From an uncultured Prevotellaceae bacterium (GTDB lineage: Bacteria > Bacteroidota > Bacteroidia > Bacteroidales > Bacteroidaceae): a stretch of DNA of 64,000 bases. How positions within the stretch are numbered: the stretch's first letter is position 1; each line of letters begins with the position of its first letter. The notes under the pieces are model-generated. The model was not told where the DNA came from, ran no database searches, and was given only the letters and a program-made list of their open reading frames with translations. The stretch spans positions 1 through 64,000 of the forward strand of contig CAMWQU010000002.1 in the NCBI GenBank assembly GCA_947176535.1. The letters are read 5' to 3'. This document shows, piece after piece, positions 16,905 through 25,330 of this stretch. The translations under genes and the position numbers were made by a program.

Positions 16905-17672
16905 CTAAATCCAGGCTTTCCGCAGCCCTTTGATGGCGTAGAAGAAATAATAATACAGCGAACGGAAAAAACCGATGTGCTCCACATCCCTATACACCCT
17001 CCACTGCCACGACAGAATGTGCAGTTTGTTTGAGGAAATGGAATTGCGGTGCACCCGATAGAGTGCCAGCACCGTCTGCGTACTGCGGGCCACGTAGCCG
17101 TTCTTCAACACCGACAGCCAAAACGCATAGTCCTCGTGACGGATTTCCTTGAAATAGTTTTTTCCCACCTTGCGAACATCGTAAATCCCCGTAAGGTTCC
17201 CGATGACGTTGCCGTACAGCAACTGCTGATAGCTGACTTTGCGCGGCGTAGACACCACACGGGCCGAGCGACGTCCCGCCTCGTCTATCTTCTCATAGTC
17301 GGAAAACACTACAGCCGTGCGGTTGTCGCGGAAGAAGTAGGGCAACTGTTGGGCCAATTTTTCACGCAGCCACATGTCGTCACTGTCCAGAAAAGCAATA
17401 AAGTCACCTTTTGCTCTTTCTATGCCGTAGTTGCGCGGAGCGACAGGCATCCCCGTCGGCTTATCGTTGATAAGCAACTGTATGCGTCTGTCACGATTGG
17501 CATACGCGCGCACCACATCACACGAGCGGTCGGTACTGCCGTCGTCCACGACAAGCAGTTCCCAGTGCGGATAGGTCTGCTCCATCACCGACTCTATGGC
17601 CTTGCCCACAAACTTCTCGGAGTTGTGCATGGGCATAATGACAGATACCAGATGCTGACTGCGACGTACCAT
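16905..17672 (-). CDS. Glycosyltransferase family 2
   Basis: The protein has 255 aa. The GT-A fold N terminus is SVIMPMHNSEKFVGKAIESV, with LLVVDDGSTDRS, the DxD motif in FIAFLDSDDMW, and a downstream HEDYAFWLSVLK that matches the ED acceptor motif of inverting GT2 enzymes. It probably adds a sugar to an envelope glycan. Its position convergent to the Wzi-like pair suggests, but does not prove, a shared surface-polysaccharide role. Confidence 0.9.
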   Translation of the reverse strand: MVRRSQHLVSVIMPMHNSEKFVGKAIESVMEQTYPHWELLVVDDGSTDRSCDVVRAYANRDRRIQLLINDKPTGMPVAPRNYGIERAKGDFIAFLDSDDMWLREKLAQQLPYFFRDNRTAVVFSDYEKIDEAGRRSARVVSTPRKVSYQQLLYGNVIGNLTGIYDVRKVGKNYFKEIRHEDYAFWLSVLKNGYVARSTQTVLALYRVHRNSISSNKLHILSWQWRVYRDVEHIGFFRSLYYYFFYAIKGLRKAWI

Positions 17673-17913
17673 ATTGCTGACTTTCCGTTTTTACTTCTTT
17701 TAACGTTTTTATATTCTTTTAACGGATGCGCTATCCTTTTTATTATAGCATTCCGGCATCTTTGAGGCAAAAAACGTCATGTGTCCTGCTTTGTCAGAGA
17801 CGTGCCGTTCTCCCCCTTTCATTTCTTACCGCCTACAAATATACGAAAATTCCACGGCATCAGGGACATTTCCTGCTCCTTTTTCGCACAACCCGCCCAC
17901 GGACATCTCCCCA

Positions 17914-17999
17914 AATGCCAAATTGCCGAACAAATTCGCGCCAAATTACCGAACAAATTCGTGCCAAATTACCGAAAAATATCGCGCCAAATTACCGAA
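17914..17999 (+). repeat. 23-bp tandem repeats upstream of the DUF4143 ATPase
   Basis: Three full 23-bp units at 17931, 17954 and 17977, plus a diverged partial unit at 17914, share the core GCGCCAAATTACCGAA (one copy GTGCC). They end 16 bp before the -7 box of the ATPase gene, so they fall in its promoter region and could be iterated operator sites. The rest of 17673-17913 shows nothing I recognise. Confidence 0.85.
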
Positions 18000-18015
18000 A
18001 AACGAATTATTTGCT

Positions 18016-18023
18016 TATCTTTG
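18016..18023 (+). promoter_or_regulatory. -7 box of the DUF4143 ATPase gene
   Basis: TATCTTTG lies 21 nt before the ATG at 18045 and just downstream of the 23-bp tandem repeats. Confidence 0.6.
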
Positions 18024-18044
18024 CAGAGTCAAACACGCTAAATC

Positions 18045-19328
18045 ATGGATAGTTACAGACATAGAATACTGGACAGCCTGTTGGAGAAGAAACTGCAAGC
18101 CAAGGGGGCTGTACTCATAGAGGGGCCCAAATGGTGCGGAAAAACCACTACGGCAGAAGAATTTGCCGCCAGTAAGATAATGTTGGCAAGAACAGATGTA
18201 AAGAACAACTTCAAGAATCTGTTGGAAATAGACACAGAAGCCGCATTGGCAGGTCATACGCCGATGCTTATCGACGAGTGGCAGACCGTTCCCAAACTAT
18301 GGGATGCCGTAAGATACGCCGTCGATCATCGCCGGAAGATGGGACAGTTTATCCTGACCGGTTCCGCCGTTCCCGACAAGGAAGCCGAGAGGGAAAGGGA
18401 GCATTCCGGAACGGGACGTTTTGCGTGGCTCACCATGCGTCCGATGTCGTTATTTGAGTCGGGAGAGTCCAATGGCAAAGTAAGTCTCGGCAATTTGTTT
18501 GAGGCTCCGGAAAAGATACTGGAGCGAAACGAACTGAAACTGAAAGACATTGCCTTTCTGATTTGTCGCGGAGGCTGGCCGATGGCTGTAGACCTGCCCG
18601 AGGAGGCTGCACTGGAGCAGGCATTTGATTATTACGATGCAGTCACCAAAGAGGACATCACCAAAGTTGATGGCGTTAAACGTGCATCGGCAAGAGTACA
18701 ACGGCTGATGAGGGCCTATGCACGCCATCAGGGGACACAGGCTTCAATAGCTACGCTGAGAGAGGATTTGAAGAGTAACGATACGGACACGCTCAACGAC
18801 GATACGATAAGCACCTATCTCGAAGCCTTACGGAAAATCTTTGTGGTGGAAGACATGCCGGCCTGGAATCCCAATCTTCGTTCAAAGACTGCAATCCGCA
18901 TGGCCGACACACGTTACTTTGTCGATCCGTCCATTGCTACAGCCGCATTAGGTTTGGGCCCGGCTGATTTGATGAACGACCTGAACACGATGGGATTCCT
19001 GTTCGAAGCAATGTGCATAAGGGATTTGCGCGTATTTGCGGAGGCATTAAACGGCAAAGTCTATCACTATCGGGATAAGAGCGGATTGGAATGCGACGCG
19101 GTAGTTCATCTTCGCAACGGGCAATACGGATTGATAGAAATAAAACTCGGAGGCGAATCGCTGATAAATGACGGCACGGAAACGCTCAATTCCTTGGCAA
19201 GCCAGATAGACACCACCCGCATGAAGGCTCCGGCATTCAAGATGATACTGACTGCAACAGGAGAGTATGCCTACCGCCGGCCCGAGGATGGAATCTATGT
19301 CGTTCCGATAGGATGCCTGAAACCATAA
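18045..19328 (+). CDS. AAA ATPase with DUF4143 domain
   Basis: The protein has 427 aa. Walker A is EGPKWCGKTT (residues 26-35), Walker B PMLIDEWQ, and a sensor-like FILTGSAVP follows, as in the AAA_14 group. The C-terminal DUF4143 domain has the endonuclease-like pattern CIRDLRVFAEALNGKVYHY with DKSGLECDAVVH and GLIEIKLGG, which keeps the D-ExK core. Family members are numerous in Bacteroidales, and no physiological role is established. It is transcribed alone, with iterated repeats in front and a strong terminator behind, which suggests autoregulation. Confidence 0.9.
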   Translation: MDSYRHRILDSLLEKKLQAKGAVLIEGPKWCGKTTTAEEFAASKIMLARTDVKNNFKNLLEIDTEAALAGHTPMLIDEWQTVPKLWDAVRYAVDHRRKMGQFILTGSAVPDKEAEREREHSGTGRFAWLTMRPMSLFESGESNGKVSLGNLFEAPEKILERNELKLKDIAFLICRGGWPMAVDLPEEAALEQAFDYYDAVTKEDITKVDGVKRASARVQRLMRAYARHQGTQASIATLREDLKSNDTDTLNDDTISTYLEALRKIFVVEDMPAWNPNLRSKTAIRMADTRYFVDPSIATAALGLGPADLMNDLNTMGFLFEAMCIRDLRVFAEALNGKVYHYRDKSGLECDAVVHLRNGQYGLIEIKLGGESLINDGTETLNSLASQIDTTRMKAPAFKMILTATGEYAYRRPEDGIYVVPIGCLKP

Positions 19329-19370
19329 GGTTCCGCTGTTCCTATCTTATAAACCATCATCCATGTTTGT

Positions 19371-19415
19371 ATTTGCAACGGCGGTTGAATCAACCGCCGT
19401 TGCAAATATTTTTCC
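19371..19415 (+). terminator. Terminator of the DUF4143 ATPase gene
   Basis: A perfect 17-bp stem (19371-19387 with 19391-19407, loop AAT) is followed by ATTTTTCC. Confidence 0.85.
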
Positions 19416-19430
19416 AAGGATTATACTACA

Positions 19431-19477
19431 AAAGAGTTCCGGCACCCATGTCTTATAAACACGGATGCCGGCACTCT
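19431..19477 (-). terminator. Terminator of the second surface protein/FWDEW cassette
   Basis: On the minus strand a GAGTGCCGGCATCCGTGT arm pairs with a downstream arm (G-U pairs allowed) and is followed by CTTTTG. It lies 34 bp after the stop of the 59-aa ORF and mirrors the terminator at 1341. Confidence 0.7.
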
Positions 19478-19510
19478 ATTCTTTTACTTTCTTATAAGGG
19501 TCTTATAGGA

Positions 19511-19690
19511 TTACCACTCGTCCCAAAAGTCCGTTTCGCCTTTCGTCTCGAAACCATCGCCCCACTCGCTGTTGTTGCCGGGGTTCTGACCTTCAAATCC
19601 GGGTTTGCTTTGTGACATCTGCATCAGTGCCGACTCAAATTTCACATCTATGACTGCCACTGCCGGCTTTGTATATGCTTTCTTATTCAT
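19511..19690 (-). CDS. Small ORF (59 aa) ending FWDEW, paralogue of 1135..1311
   Basis: This ORF is too short for the track. It begins MNKKAYTKPAVAVIDVKFES, is Gly/Asn/Glu-rich, and ends ETDFWDEW. It starts 19 bp after the stop of the large surface-protein gene and precedes a terminator, as the copy at 1135..1311 does. The N-terminal K-x-Y-x-x-P pattern, the V-I-x-V stretch and the acidic aromatic end are shared while the middle diverges, which argues for a translated, selected peptide. No signal peptide is evident and the function is unknown. Confidence 0.7.
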   Translation of the reverse strand: MNKKAYTKPAVAVIDVKFESALMQMSQSKPGFEGQNPGNNSEWGDGFETKGETDFWDEW

Positions 19691-19709
19691 GATATATCGT
19701 TTTTCTTAC

Positions 19710-22085
19710 TTATTTAACAAAAACTTTCTTTCCGTTCACAACATACACGCCTGCGGCTACGGGTACAGTCACGGTGCCGGCCTCTACGTTTGTAGCTTTC
19801 ACGAGACTGCCGCCGATGGTGTAGATGTTTACGTTCTGTGCCTTATTGGTTGTGATGACGAGAGCACCATTGATGCCTTTCACGCTAAATGCGTCAGCTT
19901 CTGTTGTGCTTATAGCTGTCTCGTCGCCGTCTACGATATTGCCGTCCTCGTCAAGCTCACCGATGCTAAACGTAACTGCCGGCACATTGCTTGTGCTACT
20001 GGTTCTTACATACGTCCGGAAGGGCAGACACTTATTGCTTTCCGATACCGTCATAGGACGGAACTTACCGTCTCCGAAACCATAAAGATTGCCGCCCTCG
20101 GCCAGTTGAGTGGCGTTGGTTGATACGAATACACCGAGGAACTCTGCACCAGTACCGGGATTTGAGGGAGCTACGGCAAAACGATCGATGCTACCTGTTG
20201 CTGCAATGTCGATGTCGGTCAGATTGGCGAATACATTTCCGCCACCGAAACCAGTATCAAACTTCAGTACGTAAGGCTCGTTAGCTCTCATAGCTTCATT
20301 ATCGCCCTGATAGCGGAACCAGTAAGTGTTGGTAGCTGTTTCTACATTGCTGAACTGCATCTTCTTTGCCACACCTTTAGCTTTAAGGATTTCTGCAGAC
20401 ACCTCAAAAGGCAGGCAAACTGTTGCATACATAGATGATTTGAAGCTACGGTCGTAAGTAAGGTTTTCAGCCTTGAACTCCGTCGGGATATAAATATAAC
20501 CGTCATTGCCCTCAGCAACGTTGTCTGTAAACTTTGCGTTCTTGCAGATGCCATTTGCAACGACGTTCGTTGCTTTAGTCAATCTGTCTGTAGTGTTCAG
20601 GTCAGTGTCCACAACATAAGCGAATGTGTTCACCTTATTCTTTGCAGGATTGTAAGACAAGTCTGTTGCAGTAGCGTTTGTGTAGAAAGTTGTTGTCTTC
20701 TTTGTTCTTGCATCTGTCCACTCTGCCTTGTACACGGTGTTGTCGGCTGTCTTCTTGTCAAGTGTACCGAATGTTCCGTCGGCCTTGATTGCAACTCCAA
20801 AGTACGGACGGGCTCTATAAGCCAATGCACCATTCATGGGAGACGCATCGTGTGCGCCGCTGGCATCGTAAATATCGTAATTCGTTCCGTCTGTTGTCTC
20901 AAAGGCAATCTTCAACGTACCGGCATTGGTTGTGGCAATTTTACCGTTCACTACACCGAGATTGTTGATAACACCTTTGCTTACGCCCGTCAGGTTCCCG
21001 TTTGCACCGTCAGGATATTTGATGACAAAACCATTACCGTTTATCGTATAGTCACTATCCCAGTCGCCTAAAGTAAAATCAGCATCTGTTACAGCAATAT
21101 TGTCCGTAATAGAAAGGTTCTTATACTCGTTTACTTCAGCTACAGAAGCGTTGATATCATCAATCTCACCTTCTATTCTTGTAACCTCTCCTTGAGCCGA
21201 TGTAAGAGCACCTTGGGCTGTTTGAACTTTCCCCTGGGCTGTCTTAAAAGCTGCTACTGCAGTATTATGTGTGGCCTTTGCAGTAGCAACCGCGGCTTCT
21301 GCATCATCAACTAGCTCTTGTGCATCATTTAAGTCTAATGTAGCATTGTCAAAGGCAGTTCGTCTCTCTTCTACTATTTCCTCCTGATCATCAACTTTCT
21401 GCTGTGCATCTGCAACAACAGCGGGATTGACAGCAATCACCGTTTCATCAACTCCTTTGAAGTTAGTAAGAACAGTTTTTAATCGACTTTGCAATATTGC
21501 AGGGCGAGTAATCTCGGCAGGAAAATCTAGAGAAGTAGAACTCTCCCCAAAACCAGGCACCTCATAATATAACTCAACTGCAATAAGGCCAATATTTTCT
21601 GTTTCAGCCATAATTATGCTCTCCGACCATTTTGTAGAAATCTCACTTTTTATGATTTTTTGAAAGCCGTCCTTTTCCTTTACACTGATAACAAGAGCTA
21701 AACCATCTCCATCAAATTTGTAATAAAGAGGGTTTTCTTCACCACCTGTGTTTATAAAAGCTAAAGCCTTTGTTTTCTCCTCAAGACCACATTTTTTTGT
21801 AGTTTCCGTACCTTCTGTTTTAGCTTTCTCAAGAGCCGCCTCTAACTCTGCTAATTTGTCTGTTGCTTTTTTAAGGTTGCTTTTTGCTGTATCATAATTT
21901 CTCTTTACAGAATTATAATTCGCTGTTACAGATTTAAGGGTACTATTTGCAGCATTAAGAGCGGAATATGTAGAAACAGTATCACTCTTTGCTGCAGCCA
22001 GTTCATTATTTGCCGCTGTAATCGAATCTTTAGCAGCCTCCACGGCTTTATTAGCAGCGGCCAATTTCTTATTTTTCTCCGCCAA
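19710..22085 (-). CDS. Large coiled-coil/beta surface protein, 5' end probably damaged
   Basis: This is a 791-codon frame with a TTG start in the track. Residues 1-110 are an Ala/Lys/Asn-rich coiled coil (AANKAVEAAKDSITAANNEL), then comes a beta segment, a second coiled coil (about 225-320), a beta-rich region, the ATVCLPFEVSAEI module and a C-terminal sorting-like tail ending VYVVNGKKVFVK. No signal peptide is visible. The same frame stays open upstream to about 22194 with protein-like codons (GTFEDLKKVGEIFATARNA) but no ATG, and a REP-like element lies just beyond. The gene therefore looks 5'-truncated or rearranged. It is a paralogue of the protein at 2..1072. Confidence 0.7.
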   Translation of the reverse strand: MAEKNKKLAAANKAVEAAKDSITAANNELAAAKSDTVSTYSALNAANSTLKSVTANYNSVKRNYDTAKSNLKKATDKLAELEAALEKAKTEGTETTKKCGLEEKTKALAFINTGGEENPLYYKFDGDGLALVISVKEKDGFQKIIKSEISTKWSESIIMAETENIGLIAVELYYEVPGFGESSTSLDFPAEITRPAILQSRLKTVLTNFKGVDETVIAVNPAVVADAQQKVDDQEEIVEERRTAFDNATLDLNDAQELVDDAEAAVATAKATHNTAVAAFKTAQGKVQTAQGALTSAQGEVTRIEGEIDDINASVAEVNEYKNLSITDNIAVTDADFTLGDWDSDYTINGNGFVIKYPDGANGNLTGVSKGVINNLGVVNGKIATTNAGTLKIAFETTDGTNYDIYDASGAHDASPMNGALAYRARPYFGVAIKADGTFGTLDKKTADNTVYKAEWTDARTKKTTTFYTNATATDLSYNPAKNKVNTFAYVVDTDLNTTDRLTKATNVVANGICKNAKFTDNVAEGNDGYIYIPTEFKAENLTYDRSFKSSMYATVCLPFEVSAEILKAKGVAKKMQFSNVETATNTYWFRYQGDNEAMRANEPYVLKFDTGFGGGNVFANLTDIDIAATGSIDRFAVAPSNPGTGAEFLGVFVSTNATQLAEGGNLYGFGDGKFRPMTVSESNKCLPFRTYVRTSSTSNVPAVTFSIGELDEDGNIVDGDETAISTTEADAFSVKGINGALVITTNKAQNVNIYTIGGSLVKATNVEAGTVTVPVAAGVYVVNGKKVFVK

Positions 22086-22246
22086 CTGACTACTTGCATT
22101 ACGAGCAGTGGCAAAGATCTCACCTACCTTTTTTAAGTCCTCAAAAGTTCCTATCTTTTGTGGGGTTTGCGCGACCGCATTTAACCCTCCTCAAAATAGG
22201 ACACATTTTCCGCCCTCCGTCTCCCCCGTTCAGTCCCGCCGAGGTT

Positions 22247-22353
22247 GGGCCTCTGTCCATAGCGGGACAGAGCCTCGTCCCGCTATGGACGGAGGCCCGT
22301 CCTCCTATGCGTGTGCGCCCGGGCGTGCGCATGCGCGTTCCTTATATATATGG
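22247..22353 (-). repeat. Dispersed palindromic REP-like element, copy B
   Basis: On the minus strand it reads TATATATAAGGAACGCGCAT, then a GCCCGGGCGC block, then inverted arms GCCTCCGTCCATAGCGGGAC (22296-22277) and GTCCCGCTATGGACAGAGGC (22268-22249). It is about 90% identical by eye to copy A over roughly 75 bp and lacks the small hairpin between the arms. It lies between the truncated surface-protein gene and the Abi gene. Otherwise 22086-22464 holds nothing I recognise. Confidence 0.8.
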
Positions 22354-22464
22354 GGGGGGTACATATTCCTGCGGATTGTGTGGCGGAATCTTTGCATATG
22401 AAGTATATTATGAAAAAAGTGATGTTTAAGCTCTTGCCAATTTGGACAATTCAAGAATTATTGC

Positions 22465-22472
22465 TAACTTTG
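22465..22472 (+). promoter_or_regulatory. -7 box of the Abi_2 gene
   Basis: TAACTTTG, about 65 bp before the chosen Abi start. Confidence 0.5.
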
Positions 22473-22482
22473 CGCCCAATAT

Positions 22483-22524
22483 GACCTCCCACGCTTCCCG
22501 TTGATCAGCGCACCCGGGGAGGTC
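22483..22524 (+). other. 5' leader hairpin of the Abi_2 gene
   Basis: The inverted arms GACCTCCC (22483-22490) and GGGAGGTC (22517-22524) lie in the predicted leader, 12 bp before the ATG. The hairpin could affect translation or stability of the mRNA. Confidence 0.45.
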
Positions 22525-22536
22525 TTCGAGTTTTAT

Positions 22537-23487
22537 ATGGACTATACCAAACGCCCTCTAACCCTGCAGGAGCAGGTGAAAAAATTAGAAAGTCGTGGGT
22601 TGCGAATTGACGATGAGCAACTTGCGATACGTTACTTGTCCAATATAAGCTACTACCGTCTGAGGACTTACACATATCCATTCCAAAATAATACAGATGC
22701 CTTCGCAGACCATAGATTCAAGGCTGACAATATAAATTTCGCGGATATAATTGATTTATATTGCTTTGACCGAAGACTTCGCTCTTTGATGTTCAATGCA
22801 ATTGAAAAGATTGAAATAGCTGTAAGAGCGAAGATTGTTCAGGTATATTCTGAGGCTACAGATAATAGTCATTGGTTCTGTGACCGAAGTATATATAAAC
22901 ACAAAGAGGTCTTGGATCGCAATGGACAACAGAGTACGCTCTATACTCTTCTAATGAAAGATATTGAGGGAGAAATCGGACGAAGCAACGAAGATTTTAT
23001 CAAGCATTATCATAATAAATATGATAATCCGCCTCTTCCTCCCGCGTGGATGACGCTTGAGGTTCTATCACTCGGGACATTAAGCAAACTTTATCAATTA
23101 CTCAAGAAATCCTCTCTAAAGAAATCTATTGCCAAGCAATTCGGTCTTAATGACGACCGGGTATTTGCCAACTGGCTCCACGCAATAGCCGTATGGAGAA
23201 ATTGTTGTGCCCATCATAGCCGTGTCTGGAACAGAAGATGCATCATCAATCTTCAAATGCCCAAGAATACTGATTATCCATTTCTTGACGGACAGACAAT
23301 AAAGACGCTTCATCCTAATAAGATATTTGCTATCCTTTGTTGCATCAAATATATAAGTAACATTATTAGTCCCGATAGCGATTTGAAGCGGAATATTCTG
23401 TCCATCATTGGAGACGGCGGCAATTTGTTAAACTTGCAGGAAATGGGATTTCCAAAGAACTGGAAATTCTTAGACGTTTGGAAATGA
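22537..23487 (+). CDS. Abi_2 (AbiD/AbiF) family abortive-infection-like protein
   Basis: The protein has 316 aa from ATG 22537 (MDYTKRPLTLQEQVKKLESRGL); the track start at 22501 is a TTG inside the leader. The family pattern is clear: LTLQEQVKKLESRGL, then YLSNISYYRLRTYTYPF, then LYCFDRRLRSLMFNAIEKIEIAVRAKI, and a C-terminal HAIAVWRNCCAHHSRVWNR that resembles the R-x4-6-H motif of HEPN RNases. Lactococcal relatives cause abortive phage infection. It sits next to the tmRNA gene, a common integration site, and has a lower GC feel than its neighbours. Defence function is inferred from the family. Confidence 0.85.
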   Translation: MDYTKRPLTLQEQVKKLESRGLRIDDEQLAIRYLSNISYYRLRTYTYPFQNNTDAFADHRFKADNINFADIIDLYCFDRRLRSLMFNAIEKIEIAVRAKIVQVYSEATDNSHWFCDRSIYKHKEVLDRNGQQSTLYTLLMKDIEGEIGRSNEDFIKHYHNKYDNPPLPPAWMTLEVLSLGTLSKLYQLLKKSSLKKSIAKQFGLNDDRVFANWLHAIAVWRNCCAHHSRVWNRRCIINLQMPKNTDYPFLDGQTIKTLHPNKIFAILCCIKYISNIISPDSDLKRNILSIIGDGGNLLNLQEMGFPKNWKFLDVWK

Positions 23488-23550
23488 GGTAATACGGTTT
23501 GGTACTTATATCAGTATCGTGAGGTCATGTAAGAAGTTTTGAGCGTTTGC

Positions 23551-23582
23551 TTTGGCAGGTTCGCAAAAAAAATGTACTTTTG
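23551..23582 (+). promoter_or_regulatory. Promoter of ssrA (-33 TTTG, -7 TACTTTTG)
   Basis: TTTG (23551-23554) and TACTTTTG (23575-23582) are 20 bp apart, the usual Bacteroidota spacing, with the RNA 5' end 14 bp further on. Confidence 0.7.
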
Positions 23583-23596
23583 CAGTATCTTATCCC

Positions 23597-23999
23597 GGGG
23601 TCGACATGGATTTGACAGCAGGATGGGGTGCTCGGTAAGCACGCAGAGAGTTGGCAGCCGCTCTCTTTAATCAATGACCGCCGAACAATTAACTGGCGAA
23701 AGAAACTACGCTCTCGCTGCCTAATCGAAGCACAGTAGATTAACGGCTTAATTGCGGCACAAGGTGCTGCGACGAGATGTCACTCGGAGGCTAACGCCCC
23801 GAAGCGCTCCGGCAAAGTGGCACAGCAAAATCGGGGATAGTTCGCGGCGGCCTCGCACTGCGGGCGAAAATTTAGAGGATAAGGCGACGGTTGGTGGCTT
23901 GGGTCTTGCCGGCGCACGAAAATCAAGACCAAGATAAGCGTGTAGAAAGCTCAGGACTTCCCTGTTTGGACGAGGGTTCAATCCCCTCCGGCTCCACTA
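23597..23999 (+). ncRNA. ssrA: tmRNA (one-piece)
   Basis: This is transfer-messenger RNA for trans-translation of stalled ribosomes. The 5' end GGGGTCGACATGGATTTGAC pairs with 3' CCGGCTCC to form the tRNA-like acceptor stem, and the T arm GAGGGTTCAATCCCCTC is intact. The tag ORF gives AEQLTGERNYALAA followed by TAA; the tail GERNYALAA is close to the Bacteroides/Prevotella tag end. The final CCA is not encoded (CTA follows the discriminator A), so the 3' end is set within a few bases. The last 19 bp are duplicated downstream. Confidence 0.95.
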
Positions 24000-24110
24000 A
24001 AGCGGGCAAGGAGCATTGTGCGGTTAGTTCGGGGATTTCACCCTCGCGAGGGTTCTTTCTCCGACAGGCTACGAAAGCGGCAAGCCGATGACAATCCCCT
24101 CCGGCTCCAC
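23979..24110. repeat. Direct 19-bp duplication of the tmRNA 3' end (att-like scar)
   Basis: CAATCCCCTCCGGCTCCAC occurs at 23979-23997, inside ssrA, and again at 24092-24110. The 94 bp between contain only a short CCCTCGCGAGGG hairpin. tmRNA 3' ends are well-known integrase targets, so the second copy may be the far attachment site of a lost island. Confidence 0.75.
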
Positions 24111-24136
24111 GAACAACACTAAAAAAACAAAAGGTT

Positions 24137-25318
24137 ATGAATGAGCTGTCCTTGAAGTACGGGTGCAACCCGAATCAGAAGCCCTCACGCATCTACATGG
24201 AAGAGGGCGAATTACCTATCACGGTGCTAAACGGACGACCCGGCTACATCAATCTGCTGGATGCACTGAATAGTTGGCAACTGGTGAGCGAACTGAAAGC
24301 GGCCACCGGGCTGCCCGCCGCCGCTTCGTTCAAGCACGTTAGTCCGGCCGGTGCCGCAGTGGGATTGCCCCTGAGCGACACGCTCAAGAAGATATACTTC
24401 GTGGACGATGCTCCGCTGCCGCTCACCCCGATAGCCACGGCCTATGCCAGAGCACGGGGAGCCGACCGCATGTCGAGCTACGGCGACTTCATAGCCCTGA
24501 GCGACACCTGCGACGAAGCTACCGCGCGCCTCATCAACCGGGAGGTTTCGGACGGCATCATCGCGCCCGACTACACACCGGAGGCACTGGAGGTGCTGAA
24601 GAACAAGCGCAAAGGTACGTACTGCGTCATTCAGATGGACCCGTCGTACCGCCCTGCTCCGCTGGAGCGCAAACAGGTGTTCGGCATCACGTTCGAACAG
24701 GGCCGCAACGAGATAGATTTGGCCTCCCCCGCCCTCTTCGAGAACATTCCCACTCAGAACAAAGAGTTCACTCCCGAGGCCCGGCGCGACCTGATGATAG
24801 CACTTATCACACTGAAATACACGCAGTCGAACTCGGTTTGCTACGTCAAGGACGGACAGGCTATCGGTATCGGAGCCGGACAGCAGAGCCGCATCCACTG
24901 CACCCGACTGGCGGGACAGAAAGCGGACACCTGGTGGCTGCGTCAGCACCCGAAGGTGATGGCACTGCCTTTCGTTCCGGGCATCCGGCGCGCCGACCGC
25001 GACAATACCATCGACATTTATCTGGGCCCCGAATACGACGACGTGCTGCGCGAGGGAGAATGGCAGCGGTTCTTCACGGAACGCCCCACCCCGCTCACCG
25101 ACGAGGAGAAGCGGCAGTGGCTGGCGCAGAACACCGACGTGGCGTTGGGTTCGGATGCGTTCTTCCCCTTCGGCGACAACATCGAGCGTGCCCACAAGAG
25201 CGGCGTGCGCTACGTGGCACAGGCCGGCGGCAGTGTGCGCGACGACCATGTCATCGAGACCTGCGACCGCTACGGCATTGCCATGGCTTTCACCGGTGTA
25301 CGTTTGTTCCACCATTGA
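24137..25318 (+). CDS. Stand-alone AICAR transformylase
   Basis: Phosphoribosylaminoimidazolecarboxamide formyltransferase, 393 aa, which carries out the penultimate step of IMP synthesis using 10-formyl-THF. The sequence covers only the transformylase part of PurH: SFKHVSPAGAAVG (with the catalytic-type KH), then SYGDFIALSD, then YTQSNSVCYVKDGQAIGIGAGQQSR, and a DAFFPFGDNIERAHKSGV end. The N-terminal IMP cyclohydrolase domain is absent, so IMP cyclisation must be done elsewhere. The gene lies 26 bp after the duplicated tmRNA end. Confidence 0.92.
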   Translation: MNELSLKYGCNPNQKPSRIYMEEGELPITVLNGRPGYINLLDALNSWQLVSELKAATGLPAAASFKHVSPAGAAVGLPLSDTLKKIYFVDDAPLPLTPIATAYARARGADRMSSYGDFIALSDTCDEATARLINREVSDGIIAPDYTPEALEVLKNKRKGTYCVIQMDPSYRPAPLERKQVFGITFEQGRNEIDLASPALFENIPTQNKEFTPEARRDLMIALITLKYTQSNSVCYVKDGQAIGIGAGQQSRIHCTRLAGQKADTWWLRQHPKVMALPFVPGIRRADRDNTIDIYLGPEYDDVLREGEWQRFFTERPTPLTDEEKRQWLAQNTDVALGSDAFFPFGDNIERAHKSGVRYVAQAGGSVRDDHVIETCDRYGIAMAFTGVRLFHH

Positions 25319-25330
25319 TTCCTTCCGCCC

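Noticed and set aside
17914-17999. Possible CRISPR array
   Set aside because: The units are contiguous with no spacers and no cas genes are near; this is a tandem repeat.
22094-22429. Plus-strand ORFs across REP-like copy B
   Set aside because: They translate the repeat itself and have no matching protein features.
1-24136. Prophage or integrative element spanning the accessory half
   Set aside because: No integrase, transposase, relaxase or phage structural gene was seen; only repeats and an att-like duplication.
23748-24168. Several small ORFs across ssrA and its flank
   Set aside because: They lie on the tmRNA body or its duplicated 3' end and have no conserved features.
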